DNA from: Candidatus Saccharimonadota bacterium
Lineage (GTDB): Bacteria > Patescibacteriota > Saccharimonadia > Saccharimonadales > Saccharimonadaceae
NCBI GenBank assembly: GCA_017510445.1
Contig: JAFWNF010000005.1
Coordinates: 124,001 to 188,000 of the forward strand
DNA: 64,000 nt
Reading direction: 5' to 3'
Made by a program: the position numbers and the translations under genes. The number at the start of each line of letters is the position of its first letter. Position 1 is the stretch's first letter. Shown one piece after another: positions 9,101-17,000 of the stretch. The notes under the pieces are model-generated. The model was not told where the DNA came from, did no database searches, and saw nothing but the letters and a program-made list of their open reading frames with translations.

Positions 9101-10784
9101 TAATCTAAAGGATAACGTAAAACTAGTATGCACCCTCGGAAAACCTTCCATTGAGTTTTCTGAAATTAGTTATAGCGATCAACGAACTGCCTACGCAACA
9201 GCTACAGTAGGATGTAACAATGATTTGTCCCTAGTCCCATCCTACGGTTATATCAACGTAAACTCTGGAGCATTCGTTGATTCAAACGACAATAAAAACT
9301 TACTTAAGGTGAATACTACCCCTATCAAGTTTACTGCTCCTGCAGATAAAACTGCGCCATTTATCAAGATTACATCGATTGATGGGTGGAAGGGTTCTTA
9401 TGGAGGATCGTTACAATACACCGTTACGGCGAACGACGAAAGTGGCATTTCTGATGAATCAACTCTTGAAGGAAACATCGAAGTATTAGATGGTTTGAGA
9501 GACAAAATTTCAATAAAAGTAAGTGAGCCGTCATATAATGACAATAAGACTGTCGTTTCGTATGTTGTAACGGTCTCTACTAATGAAAACTGTTCTAAAA
9601 CATTAGGTTGTGGAGGAACATTCAAAATTAAGGCTGGCGCTTTCAAGGACGCTAACGGAAATGCTTCACTGATGAAAATTAGTGGGAATATAGTTTTTGC
9701 GTCAGAACTAGATATAGTCCCTCCGACTGTTCAAATCATTCCTGAAGGGTCAAGAAGCGCAGAAATTGGTGATTCCCTAAGATTCAGAGTTATCGCTAAA
9801 GACGCAGGCGGGATTGATCCTAACAGGGTTCTTAGCACAGAAGACTTCGTGATTGTTGGTAAGGGTAATGCAAATATTTACGTAGAAAATGTTTCTGAGC
9901 CGAAACCTAATAGTTCGTATACACAGGTAGAATATTATGTAACGGTAAAAGGCGAAGACGTGTCTTCAAATGTTCAGCTTAAATTGGTAAACGGAGCTAT
10001 AAAGGACAATGCGGGAAACTCTAGTTCAAGTTTATTGAGTGAAATAATTATGTTTATCAAGCGTCGAGATTTACTTCCCCCAACTGTTACGATCACGCCA
10101 GTGACTGCCTGGAATGCGATAAAAGGTAACGAGCTCAAATTTATAGTAAAGGCAAAAGACGAAGGAGGATTATCGAAAAATAAAACTCTTCAAAGTTCTG
10201 ATCTTTACATGACAAAACTCATAACGAACGATGTCGTGATAAAAGATGTTACCCCGAACCAGCCTTTGTATAACGGTGATGGAACTGAGGCCTCATATAT
10301 AGTAACGGTTTATGCAACAAAAACCGGTAAATCTAGTTTGAGCGTTAAGCAAGGTGCATTTAAAGATGTTTCTGGAAACCAGAACCTAGTAAAACTTAGC
10401 AACACTATCACATATGAGAATTCGAAGGACTCTACCCCTCCAAGCGTGACCATCACAAACTCTTCACAGTTAACAGCTAAACAAGATGGAACAATTCTAC
10501 TCACTATCACGGTTTCGGATAGCGAGCTAGCAACCTTTGATCTTAAAAAAGATCAGTTGAAGATTATCGGAAATGATGATATTTACGTGGATGATGTTTA
10601 TCGTACTGTAAAAACAAATACTCAGGCAACATGGCGCGTAACAATAAAAAATAAAGGTAAATTTGGGTTTGGACAGCTTGTAAAAGACGCTACTTTGGTA
10701 GTTGGGAAAGGTCTATTCAAAGACGGGAACAACAACCAAAGCCCAAGAATAGTAAGTAATCTTTTAAGATTTACAAAGTATTAA
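6105..10784 (+). CDS. Giant secreted protein: Cys-rich repeats, class 3 lipase-like domain, Ig-like repeats
   Basis: 1559 aa. An N-terminal hydrophobic segment (about 10-32) acts as signal or anchor. Residues about 50-250 hold repeated Cys units (C-x-x-G-x-W/Y...G-x-C, for example CPKGQHRENGKC); 256-285 is an Asp-rich calcium-binding DGDGIPDD/DGDGYLND segment like thrombospondin type 3. Residues about 300-720 resemble a class 3 (fungal-type) lipase: RGTDFPDI, then the nucleophile elbow GHSLAG with Ser555. From about 840, six Ig/cadherin-like repeats of about 120 aa start with motifs such as PPTVTITP and end at the C-terminus. No C-terminal membrane anchor is seen. The start is supported by AAGAAGG. 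Substrate unknown; lipid hydrolysis is family inference. Confidence 0.8.
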   Translation: MKISEQNNLRVLLLAIALTILGGATGIMFYASQQNEAVLASESELLALKTYCPKGQHRENGKCVPDFVEPTDEEKCNAQEGKYWNKETGTCDDIKREPVCTDTQEKVNGDCVEKSTICKNDGGFWNEKTKECVHCSDNETYVNGVCIKKDKLACEENKGRWDETTNKCLPVCADDETLVGETCVLKKQISCEEQGWIWKDGECNPPECKEGETLEGGKCIPVVEKDPREEEREKCLADGRLWDDQLGCYDKPVSGDVDGDGIPDDKDDDIDGDGYLNDDDLDAWHYNVGDRDILMFATLAYEPVSASQDKIYGDTMTENGKTVKENYYENYETEPADTAETGYPDYFNYVCNGPRAVAQTAWNNAKDGPNPCMINEDQMIGMQPQSYNSELKTLIDAWKTSGKDFYFGDDGHIDGGADLYKSNYEARGLGEEAYKGYASIDEVNQWIIVDHTADHIQYLDSYLPNLSKHEGIMQATVFRLNNNFVIAYRGTDFPDIFDWFSDATYATNSIKGYEDAAKDYAKYIVETFSKEYFDNPEEYLKEFGGEPNFYITGHSLAGYLAPVSALGVIDSNVQGKEFLREVVYFNGMGVGLWGGNVFTGGERDGDFNKLLAWAQETDEAGALIHKVMCYNIYGDPVSALGRHVNQTGYYSAEGAIKYHSTEHVAFLQSATRTKISESFLNTFLWGNPLFKVQGDLGWMYNRLNSAKDYMEYYSDVYGDSFESLFKTTGGISMFDIFFFCHEPSASLFYNISQGTRGYEEQVHITTAHSGKTTTLTAEVNSDVESFAWYKDGVLISNDEHISFVPSELSNGSYSVSVIAKTRNSNKEIRKETIDGSVDIDESAPKITVRTENDIRNLRSGETIKFIVRAEDDSGFSDDSLSLNDISISGTILNKYLKIEAPVLLDESTDKSKAWSVSVTSSVAGTFVLKVKDGAFSDSSKLKSKEAQSSLVTYTIFEHKQDDRTKPTVKITPATVWDTTKGSTLNFRIEGYDENGFKNVNLKDNVKLVCTLGKPSIEFSEISYSDQRTAYATATVGCNNDLSLVPSYGYINVNSGAFVDSNDNKNLLKVNTTPIKFTAPADKTAPFIKITSIDGWKGSYGGSLQYTVTANDESGISDESTLEGNIEVLDGLRDKISIKVSEPSYNDNKTVVSYVVTVSTNENCSKTLGCGGTFKIKAGAFKDANGNASLMKISGNIVFASELDIVPPTVQIIPEGSRSAEIGDSLRFRVIAKDAGGIDPNRVLSTEDFVIVGKGNANIYVENVSEPKPNSSYTQVEYYVTVKGEDVSSNVQLKLVNGAIKDNAGNSSSSLLSEIIMFIKRRDLLPPTVTITPVTAWNAIKGNELKFIVKAKDEGGLSKNKTLQSSDLYMTKLITNDVVIKDVTPNQPLYNGDGTEASYIVTVYATKTGKSSLSVKQGAFKDVSGNQNLVKLSNTITYENSKDSTPPSVTITNSSQLTAKQDGTILLTITVSDSELATFDLKKDQLKIIGNDDIYVDDVYRTVKTNTQATWRVTIKNKGKFGFGQLVKDATLVVGKGLFKDGNNNQSPRIVSNLLRFTKY

Positions 10785-10811
10785 AAAGAGAGCCTTCGGG
10801 CTCTTTTTTTT
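10783..10811. terminator. Intrinsic terminator
   Basis: AGAGCC-TTCG-GGCTCT followed by T8. It ends the giant lipase-like gene; the A-run on the other side also lets it serve the minus-strand tRNA-Pro. Confidence 0.85.
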
Positions 10812-10820
10812 GTTTGAATA

Positions 10821-10895
10821 TGGTCGGGGCTAGCAGGATCGAACTGCCGACCTCACGCCCCCCAGACGTGCGCGCTACCACTGCGCCAAGCCCCG
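10821..10895 (-). tRNA. tRNA-Pro(GGG)
   Basis: Complete cloverleaf on the minus strand: acceptor CGGGGCT/AGCCCCG, D-arm GCGC...GCGC, anticodon loop CTGGGGG (anticodon GGG), T-loop TTCGATC, discriminator A and an encoded CCA (10821-10823). Confidence 0.93.
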
Positions 10896-10980
10896 ATTAG
10901 CCTTATTTTAGCACACTCTGCATTTTTTCTTTAAAATAAGAATTTATGCTAAAATATGGATATACTATCAAAGGAGGAAA

Positions 10981-11367
10981 ATGGCTGAGGAAAAAAAAGA
11001 AACTAAAAAAGAGGAAGGGAAAGCTAATCCTGGAATTATTGTCGCAATATGCGCAGCAGTCATATGTGTTGCCTGTGTGATTGTTGCAATTCTGCTCACT
11101 AATGTAGGAGCACCAAAGAAACCAATTGTGGGTTCATGGAAATACTCGAGTATGGATGCTATGTACACATTCAATGAAGACGGGACTTGTACTTATAAAT
11201 TCTATGACAGTGAACGTAAATGCACTTATACCGACGCGGATGAGTCTCTCGAAATTCTCTTTGATGGCGATACACTGGCAAGTACTTTCAGGTATCATAT
11301 CGAAAATGAAAAAATTCTTCATATGGAAGATAGTTTTGGTCAGGACGTCATTTACGAAAAACAATAA
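10981..11367 (+). CDS. Membrane-anchored lipocalin-like small protein
   Basis: 128 aa. A charged Lys/Glu N-terminus (1-15), one transmembrane segment (about 18-41), then a beta-rich extracytoplasmic domain beginning VGSWKYSSMDAMYTFNEDGT. The GSWK...YTFNEDGTCTY pattern resembles small lipocalin-like/DUF5640-type domains; the match is weak and no function is assigned. A strong Shine-Dalgarno (AAAGGAGG) precedes the ATG. It is monocistronic, closed by a terminator. Confidence 0.7.
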   Translation: MAEEKKETKKEEGKANPGIIVAICAAVICVACVIVAILLTNVGAPKKPIVGSWKYSSMDAMYTFNEDGTCTYKFYDSERKCTYTDADESLEILFDGDTLASTFRYHIENEKILHMEDSFGQDVIYEKQ

Positions 11368-11373
11368 AAGAAG

Positions 11374-11396
11374 AAATCTCCGAAAGGAGATTTTTT
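11374..11396 (+). terminator. Intrinsic terminator
   Basis: AAATCTCC-GAAA-GGAGATTT followed by a T-run, just after the 128-aa membrane protein. Confidence 0.85.
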
Positions 11397-11413
11397 GATG
11401 GTAAAATATAAGC

Positions 11414-11740
11414 ATGAGAAAAATTTTTTCTGTTGTTTTTCCGATTGCCGTTGGCGTCGCTCTGGTATTTTTTGCACTTCCGGTTTATGGTGGTGATTTG
11501 GATTTTTTGGTACAGAGGGTTTCTTCAGATTGGGAAGTGCCAGTTCTCGCTGTTCGGATTTTGTTGTCCGTAGCATCGGCTTTGGTACTTACGATTCTCT
11601 TCCAGCTTTTAAAACGTTTAGCAATTTGGCTAGCGGTTTTAGTTGTTCTGGCTGCGCTTTTCGCGCCAGCACTCTTATCGGATCTGCCTGGAGTAGCTGA
11701 AAACGCAAAAACCGTAGTGGAAGAAAAACTAAATTTATGA
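11414..11740 (+). CDS. Small polytopic membrane protein
   Basis: 108 aa with about three hydrophobic segments (about 5-25, 42-65, 68-90) and a short amphipathic tail. No family recognised. TGG-TAAAAT (TAAAAT 11402-11407) ends exactly 6 nt before the ATG and there is no Shine-Dalgarno, so it is a leaderless gene. It lies 27 nt upstream of ackA and may be cotranscribed with it. Confidence 0.65.
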   Translation: MRKIFSVVFPIAVGVALVFFALPVYGGDLDFLVQRVSSDWEVPVLAVRILLSVASALVLTILFQLLKRLAIWLAVLVVLAALFAPALLSDLPGVAENAKTVVEEKLNL

Positions 11741-11767
11741 TATAGTTTATAAAAAATAAGGAGTTAT

Positions 11768-12958
11768 ATGGCAAAAGAAAAATTAATTTTGATTACCAAC
11801 CCAGGAAGTGCTTCGAGAAAATATGCGCTTTATCGCGGGAAAGAATTTCTTTGTTCACTTCATTATGAGTTTGAACGTGGAAAAGTAATCTGCACTTTGA
11901 AGCGTGCTGATGATACAAAGGAAAAGATTACAACTGATCTTTCTGACCTGAGCCGTACGGTATCTCATCTGAAAAAAATTCTGGATGAGAAAGGTTTTAT
12001 CTCTGAAGAAGTAAGTTTGGACGCAATCCTCGCTCGCGTTGTTGCTACTGGTGATTATTTTACGGCTGACCACATTGTTGATGAAGATTGTCTAAGACAA
12101 CTTGAGGTTGCGAAACGCCGCACTCCGCTTCACGTTCCAGTCGTTGCGAATGAAATTGAGAAGTTTGTTCGTATTTTCGAAGGAACACCAGTTTTAACAA
12201 TTTCTGACTCCGCCTTCCATAACGACCGACCAAAAATTGCAAAGTATTATGCGATTGATATGGACCTTGCTGATAAACACGAAATTAAAAAATACGGCGC
12301 GCATGGTCTTTCCGTTGGTTCTATTGTCGAATATATGAAGTCAGTTGATATTTTGCCAGAGAAACTGATTGTTTGTCATATCGGTTCTGGTTCGTCCGTC
12401 ACGGCTGTTTTCCAGGGCAAATCCTATGACACAACCATGGGATATACTCCGCTCGAAGGCGTAATGATGTCGACTCGTTCTGGTTCGATAGACCCAGCCG
12501 CGGCACTCGCTATTGCGCGCGCAAAGCACTTTACTGAACATGAAGATCTGGAAGAATATCTCAATAAAAAATGTGGGCTTCTTGGTGTTTCCGGAAAAAC
12601 TGATGACATGCGCGAAATCATCCGCCTCCGCAATGATGGCGACGAGCGTGCAACTTTCGCACAAGATATGTATGCTTACCGCATTCGTGCTGAAATCGGG
12701 CGCATGGCGGCCGCAATGAACGGCGTCGATGCGATCGTGATGACTGCGACAATTGGCGAACGCTCAAAAGAGGATCGCGAACTTATCTGCAACGAGCTCG
12801 AATATCTTGGTTTTACAATGGATGATGCGAAAAATAAAGGCGACTTTTCTGAACGCCACACCAACATCGCGGCTGACGGCTCAAAACCAATCTGGGTAAT
12901 TCGCACTGACGAATTTGAAGAAATGATTCGTAGAGCAAACGAGCTTTTGGAAAAATAA
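11768..12958 (+). CDS. ackA: Acetate kinase
   Basis: Interconverts acetyl phosphate plus ADP with acetate plus ATP, a substrate-level ATP source in fermentative CPR bacteria. N-terminal phosphate-binding motif is NPGSASRKYAL (family usual N-x-GSSSLK), with HIGSGSSVTA and the block MGYTPLEGVMMSTRSGSIDP at about 225-245. Length 396 aa is typical. The start has AAGGAG 5 nt upstream. Its TAA overlaps the next ATG (TAATG). Pta is not in the window. Substitutions in the first motif make it somewhat divergent. Confidence 0.9.
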   Translation: MAKEKLILITNPGSASRKYALYRGKEFLCSLHYEFERGKVICTLKRADDTKEKITTDLSDLSRTVSHLKKILDEKGFISEEVSLDAILARVVATGDYFTADHIVDEDCLRQLEVAKRRTPLHVPVVANEIEKFVRIFEGTPVLTISDSAFHNDRPKIAKYYAIDMDLADKHEIKKYGAHGLSVGSIVEYMKSVDILPEKLIVCHIGSGSSVTAVFQGKSYDTTMGYTPLEGVMMSTRSGSIDPAAALAIARAKHFTEHEDLEEYLNKKCGLLGVSGKTDDMREIIRLRNDGDERATFAQDMYAYRIRAEIGRMAAAMNGVDAIVMTATIGERSKEDRELICNELEYLGFTMDDAKNKGDFSERHTNIAADGSKPIWVIRTDEFEEMIRRANELLEK

Positions 12959-13533
12959 TGAAACAGGTATCTGACAAAGAGACCATGACAATCCTCCAAC
13001 TCGCGGAGGATTGTCTTTCTTCGGAAGGCGATTTTGTCGAACTTGGATGCTTTGAAGGTGATACTTCCCTACTCCTTGCTGAAGTTTTGAAGAACAATAA
13101 CTCAAAGAAGCGCCTTTGGATTTATGACTCATTTGAAGGGCTGCCAGAAAAAACAGAAAATGATTTTTCTGAACTAGGAAGGGATTTTAAAAAAGGTGAG
13201 CTTTTTACGACGAAAAGGTTCGTCAAACAGCGTTTTCTGCGTGCGAATTTGCCTGTACCGAGAATTAAAAAGGCGTGGTTTTCCGAGTTGAAAAATGATG
13301 ATTTACCGGAAAAAATTGCATTTGCGTTTTTAGACGGAGATTTATATGACTCAATTAGAGATTCTTTAAATCTCGTCTTTCCTAAACTAAACGAAAACGG
13401 GAAAATTGTTGTCCATGATTATAATAATCCTCAACTTCCTGGCGTTTCTAAGGCGGTAGATGAGTTTTTAGAAAAATCAGATTGGAATCTAAAAACAACT
13501 TTAAGCCTTGCAATTCTTTCGAAGAGGTCTTGA
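12958..13533 (+). CDS. Class I SAM-dependent methyltransferase, TylF-like
   Basis: 191 aa. SAM-binding motif I is FVELGCFEGDTSLLLAE (about 22-38); motif II region WIYDSFEGLPE; DGDLYDSI and VVHDYNNPQLPGVSKAVDEF match the TylF/Methyltransf_24 group, which O-methylates sugars or small molecules. The substrate cannot be told. Translational coupling to ackA through TAATG suggests one operon, though no metabolic link is obvious. About 30 nt downstream is tRNA-Asp. Confidence 0.8.
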   Translation: MKQVSDKETMTILQLAEDCLSSEGDFVELGCFEGDTSLLLAEVLKNNNSKKRLWIYDSFEGLPEKTENDFSELGRDFKKGELFTTKRFVKQRFLRANLPVPRIKKAWFSELKNDDLPEKIAFAFLDGDLYDSIRDSLNLVFPKLNENGKIVVHDYNNPQLPGVSKAVDEFLEKSDWNLKTTLSLAILSKRS

Positions 13534-13567
13534 TAAAAATCTAGAGATAATATATAATATCTTTATT

Positions 13568-13644
13568 GGACCCGTAGCTCAGTTGGTTAGAGCGCTGCCC
13601 TGTCACGGCAGAGGTCGCGAGTTCGAGTCTCGTCGAGTCCGCCA
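13568..13644 (+). tRNA. tRNA-Asp(GTC)
   Basis: Anticodon loop CTGTCAC, T-loop TTCGAGT, encoded CCA. The acceptor GGACCCG/CGAGTCC contains one C-A mismatch (5-68). A TATAAT about 9 nt upstream gives it its own promoter. Confidence 0.92.
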
Positions 13645-13667
13645 AATAACCGAAAGGTTATTTTTTT
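13645..13667 (+). terminator. tRNA-Asp terminator
   Basis: AATAACC-GAAA-GGTTATT then T-run, immediately after the CCA. Confidence 0.85.
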
Positions 13668-13700
13668 ATTGTTCACTTCCTCTCATAATTTCTATGCTTT

Positions 13701-13932
13701 TGTCGTTCCAATACCATACTTTTCTTAATGGATTAATCCGGCTAAGCCATTCTCAACTCATTTTTCTTCACTAGTCCTCGTCTCGCGAAGTCAAAATTAT
13801 CAATCTTCAGTCTCGTTCGTACTCGATTGTCGGGTAGAAACGCCTTGACTACTCGTACTCACGAGTGAAGATTGATAATTTTCACTGTCGGCGACTGCGG
13901 AACCGTTCAGAAAAAGAGTTGAGAAAACGACA
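13701..13932. repeat. Nested long inverted repeats in a gene-free stretch
   Basis: No gene is seen from 13668 to 14025. Three nested pairs of arms share one centre: TGTCGTT (13701-13707) with AACGACA (13926-13932); 13750-13767 with 13909-13925 (TTCTCAACTC core, one bulge); and a perfect 17-bp pair, 13793-13809 with 13866-13882. The loop between the inner arms is about 56 nt and has further short repeats (ACTCG/CGAGT). The stretch could form a cruciform or a structured RNA; no conserved RNase P, tmRNA, 6S or SRP signature is visible. Confidence 0.75.
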
Positions 13933-13966
13933 GCTCGCGGCGAAACTACTTATGAGTGAAATTCAA

Positions 13967-13988
13967 ATCCCCCTCTTTCGAGGGGGAT
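13967..13988 (-). terminator. Hairpin downstream of the 1382-aa gene
   Basis: ATCCCCCTC-TTTC-GAGGGGGAT, 9-bp perfect stem, about 40 nt after the stop of the minus-strand surface-protein gene. The following T-tract is broken (ATTTGAATTT), so termination may be partial. Confidence 0.65.
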
Positions 13989-14025
13989 GTGTGTCCTTTC
14001 TGCACGTTAGGGTTTATGTTCTTTT

Positions 14026-17000
14026 TTAGAATTCGTCCTCGTCGTCTTCTCTATTTCTCTTCTCGATGAAGTAGATTGCGAGTGCGCCAGTGATGACCAG
14101 AGCGATAGAAGTACCGATGACAATGATGAGAGCAGTATCAGTGTATTCAACTCTAGCTCTGTTGATAACACCGAGAGGTCCAGTAGGTTCTTCTGTGGAG
14201 TTAGGCGAAGTGGTGCCGGTACTTGGTTCGGTCGTGCCTGGCTCGGTTGTCGTATCTGGTTCTCCGCTACTGGTGCCATAGTATTCATAGGTATCTTCAG
14301 GCTCGTATTCTTCGATGGTGGCGTATGGATCGGTGAATAGACCTGGAGTTGCCGAATTTGGACCGCCATCTGGGCGGGCGGAAGCAATCGTTCTGTAGTA
14401 ACTGCCATTCTTGTTTGTTGTACCGTTACTGCCAACGAGATTATCACTGTATTTGAAGATTTCTGTAGTGCTGGCCGATGTTGAAGACCAGTCGCGATTG
14501 GCGTAGATAGTGGTGTAGTCGCCTTCATAGAACATTCTGTCCATTGTTTCGACTTTTCTGATATCCCAACCAGTCTTATAGAATTTCCCGTTAATTGGCT
14601 TGATAACGCTAGTAAGGTTAAGCTCGTCAACGTGGGAGCCGCTACCTCTTGCAAGTTGATCTGGGTTTGTACCATCGCCAAACATACCCGACATATTAGT
14701 GACATTAGAAGTATTCCATCCGGAGAGGTTTAAGGTCGTTGTTTTACCTTCGGGTTTCTCAGCATGGAGATTAGCGAACATGCCGTGCATATTAGTGACC
14801 TTCGAGGTATCCCAGGCGGATAGGTCGAGAGAATCATAAGCAAGGTAACTGCCACGGAACGTTGAATCCATGTTGGTGACACTAGAAGTATTCCAGTTTG
14901 AAACGCCACTAATCATAAGACTAATAGCATCAGCTTCGTTTCCTAGGCCACCCGTACCGTAGAATGTCTCAGCCATATTTTCTACTTTTGATGTATTCCA
15001 CTTGGATAAGTCAATCTTGAGAGGTTCAGGTTGCTCTATCTGATCATTCTTCAGACCACGGGTATACTCGAACATACCATACATATTGGTAACATTAGAA
15101 ACATCGAGATCTTCTATACCTTTGAGTTCCCTGTAAATATTCGTAGCTAAGAAGCCGGCGAACATAATGGACATGTTTTCGACTTTAGAAGTATCCCAAC
15201 CTGTAAAGTCAAGACTCATTGATGATGTGATACCTTCAGTATCGATTTCTTTTTTGCCAGTCTCAGGATCGACTTTAAACTCAGCATTCATATCCCACAT
15301 GAACATACCGAGCATGTTTTTAACTTCACTGACGTTGATGTTAGTCGTATTACTATAATCGGCAGTCCAGTTAAGCGCAAACCAAAACTGAGTGCTCTCT
15401 GGTTTATAGTCCTTAAATGAGGCTTCGAAATCGATTTGGTCATAACGTGCGACTTCTTCACCCAGTATTTCTATCTTGCCATCGCCATCTGAGTCTTGAC
15501 CGAAATGTATTGCAGACCAGCCTGGGAAATATTGTTCGGCTGTACTAGTATCTTCAAGTATATTCCCCATGTTATTCAAATCAAAAGCAGTTGCGATAGG
15601 TGTATATTTAAAGGCGTCTTCGTGGAAGACTTCGGTAATTTTCGAAGATCCAGCATCTGTTCTGAATTTTGATCCAATAGTATATCCTTTTTTATCATAC
15701 ACGAAGGTCAGATAACGGTTTTCGGTATAGATGGCTTTCGGTGTTTTATAAGGAGCTTCTATATTCCAGACGGCATAAAGGGTAACCATGCCATAAACCG
15801 TAATTTCGTCACCTGGTTGGTAGCTAGCAATGAAGTTCGCGGCATTTGCTTTTGAGGTTGCCCAACCCATGAATTCGACGCCATCAGCGCGGGTCGGGAC
15901 GGTATCTGGAATGGTAAAGGTTACACCCGTTTCTTCGTTTTCTCCAGTCTTCTTTTCTTTTTTGGCTTCTGGAAGGTTGGAGACATCCGAGTCGGAATTG
16001 CCATCAAAGCTAAGTGAGAATTCAGAGTCAGCAACACAGCGAACGGAAAGACCGTTTCTGAACATCGAACCGTAATTGCTTAGAGACTGAACCTGGGAAC
16101 CACCTCCTGCTACATCCATTTCTATGTAATAACCAATGTTAGATAGTGACTCAATAGTTGCGTGAGACAGTCCGATTTGTTCAACATACTCGTCAGGGAT
16201 GGAAATTTCTTTATGGACTCCTGGGGCAGGAAGTATGTCACTAAGATTCTCAAAGAACTCGTCGTCATCTACGGCAAGATAGAAGCCGTTGTTTGTAAGA
16301 AAATTTGAGCTGGCACTAAGTTTTTTGTCGTACACGGTCATGCCGTCGCCTTCATCAATAGCTTGGACCTTGTTGGCGGACATGATATGTTTGAAATCAG
16401 TTTTGGTCGCAAGGTGCCAGTTTGCAGGACAAATTGAACCGCTTGTCGTATAGTATGCACTGCTGTCATAATTGTTCTCTGCTGATGGAGTATTGTAGTG
16501 AATTTCAAATGTGCCAGCCGTAGCAGAAAGGAGATTATAATAGTTCCCGTCAGCTTGATTTGTGGCATCGAGCGAATAATGAGGAAAATCTTTATATTCG
16601 CCAGATTTAAATGCCCCATCGTAAAGGAGCGTCGTATAGCGGTCTACCTGTTCTCTGCACCATGATTTATAGTTGTCAGCGTCAGCAAACTCATCCCCCG
16701 CGGTAATCGCGTTACAGTCTCCTTGCCAAAATTCATCCCATTTATGTATTAATACATTTTGAGCTGAGTTGTTAATTACATCATTGAAACTATTGTTCCA
16801 TTGCTTTTCCTTCTCGGTAAGTTCTTCTACACCGAAGAAGTTAAGGAGCTTTTCACGAAGAAATGCAATGTCCTCTTCCGTGAGGGGGAACCATGAGTCA
16901 GGGGTATAGTTTTTGTCCCAAACGTATGGATAGTTGCCAGTGATGAGATCGGAGATATAGTTTTTTGTTGACATCCACTCATCATAGCCTTCCTCTCCTT

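Noticed and set aside
13508-13774. Plus-strand ORF with GPVAQLVRALPCHGRGREFESRRV
   Set aside because: Translation of tRNA-Asp, a common annotation artefact.
13668-14025. RNase P RNA, tmRNA, 6S or SRP RNA gene
   Set aside because: None of the conserved cores of these RNAs was found; only nested repeats are visible.
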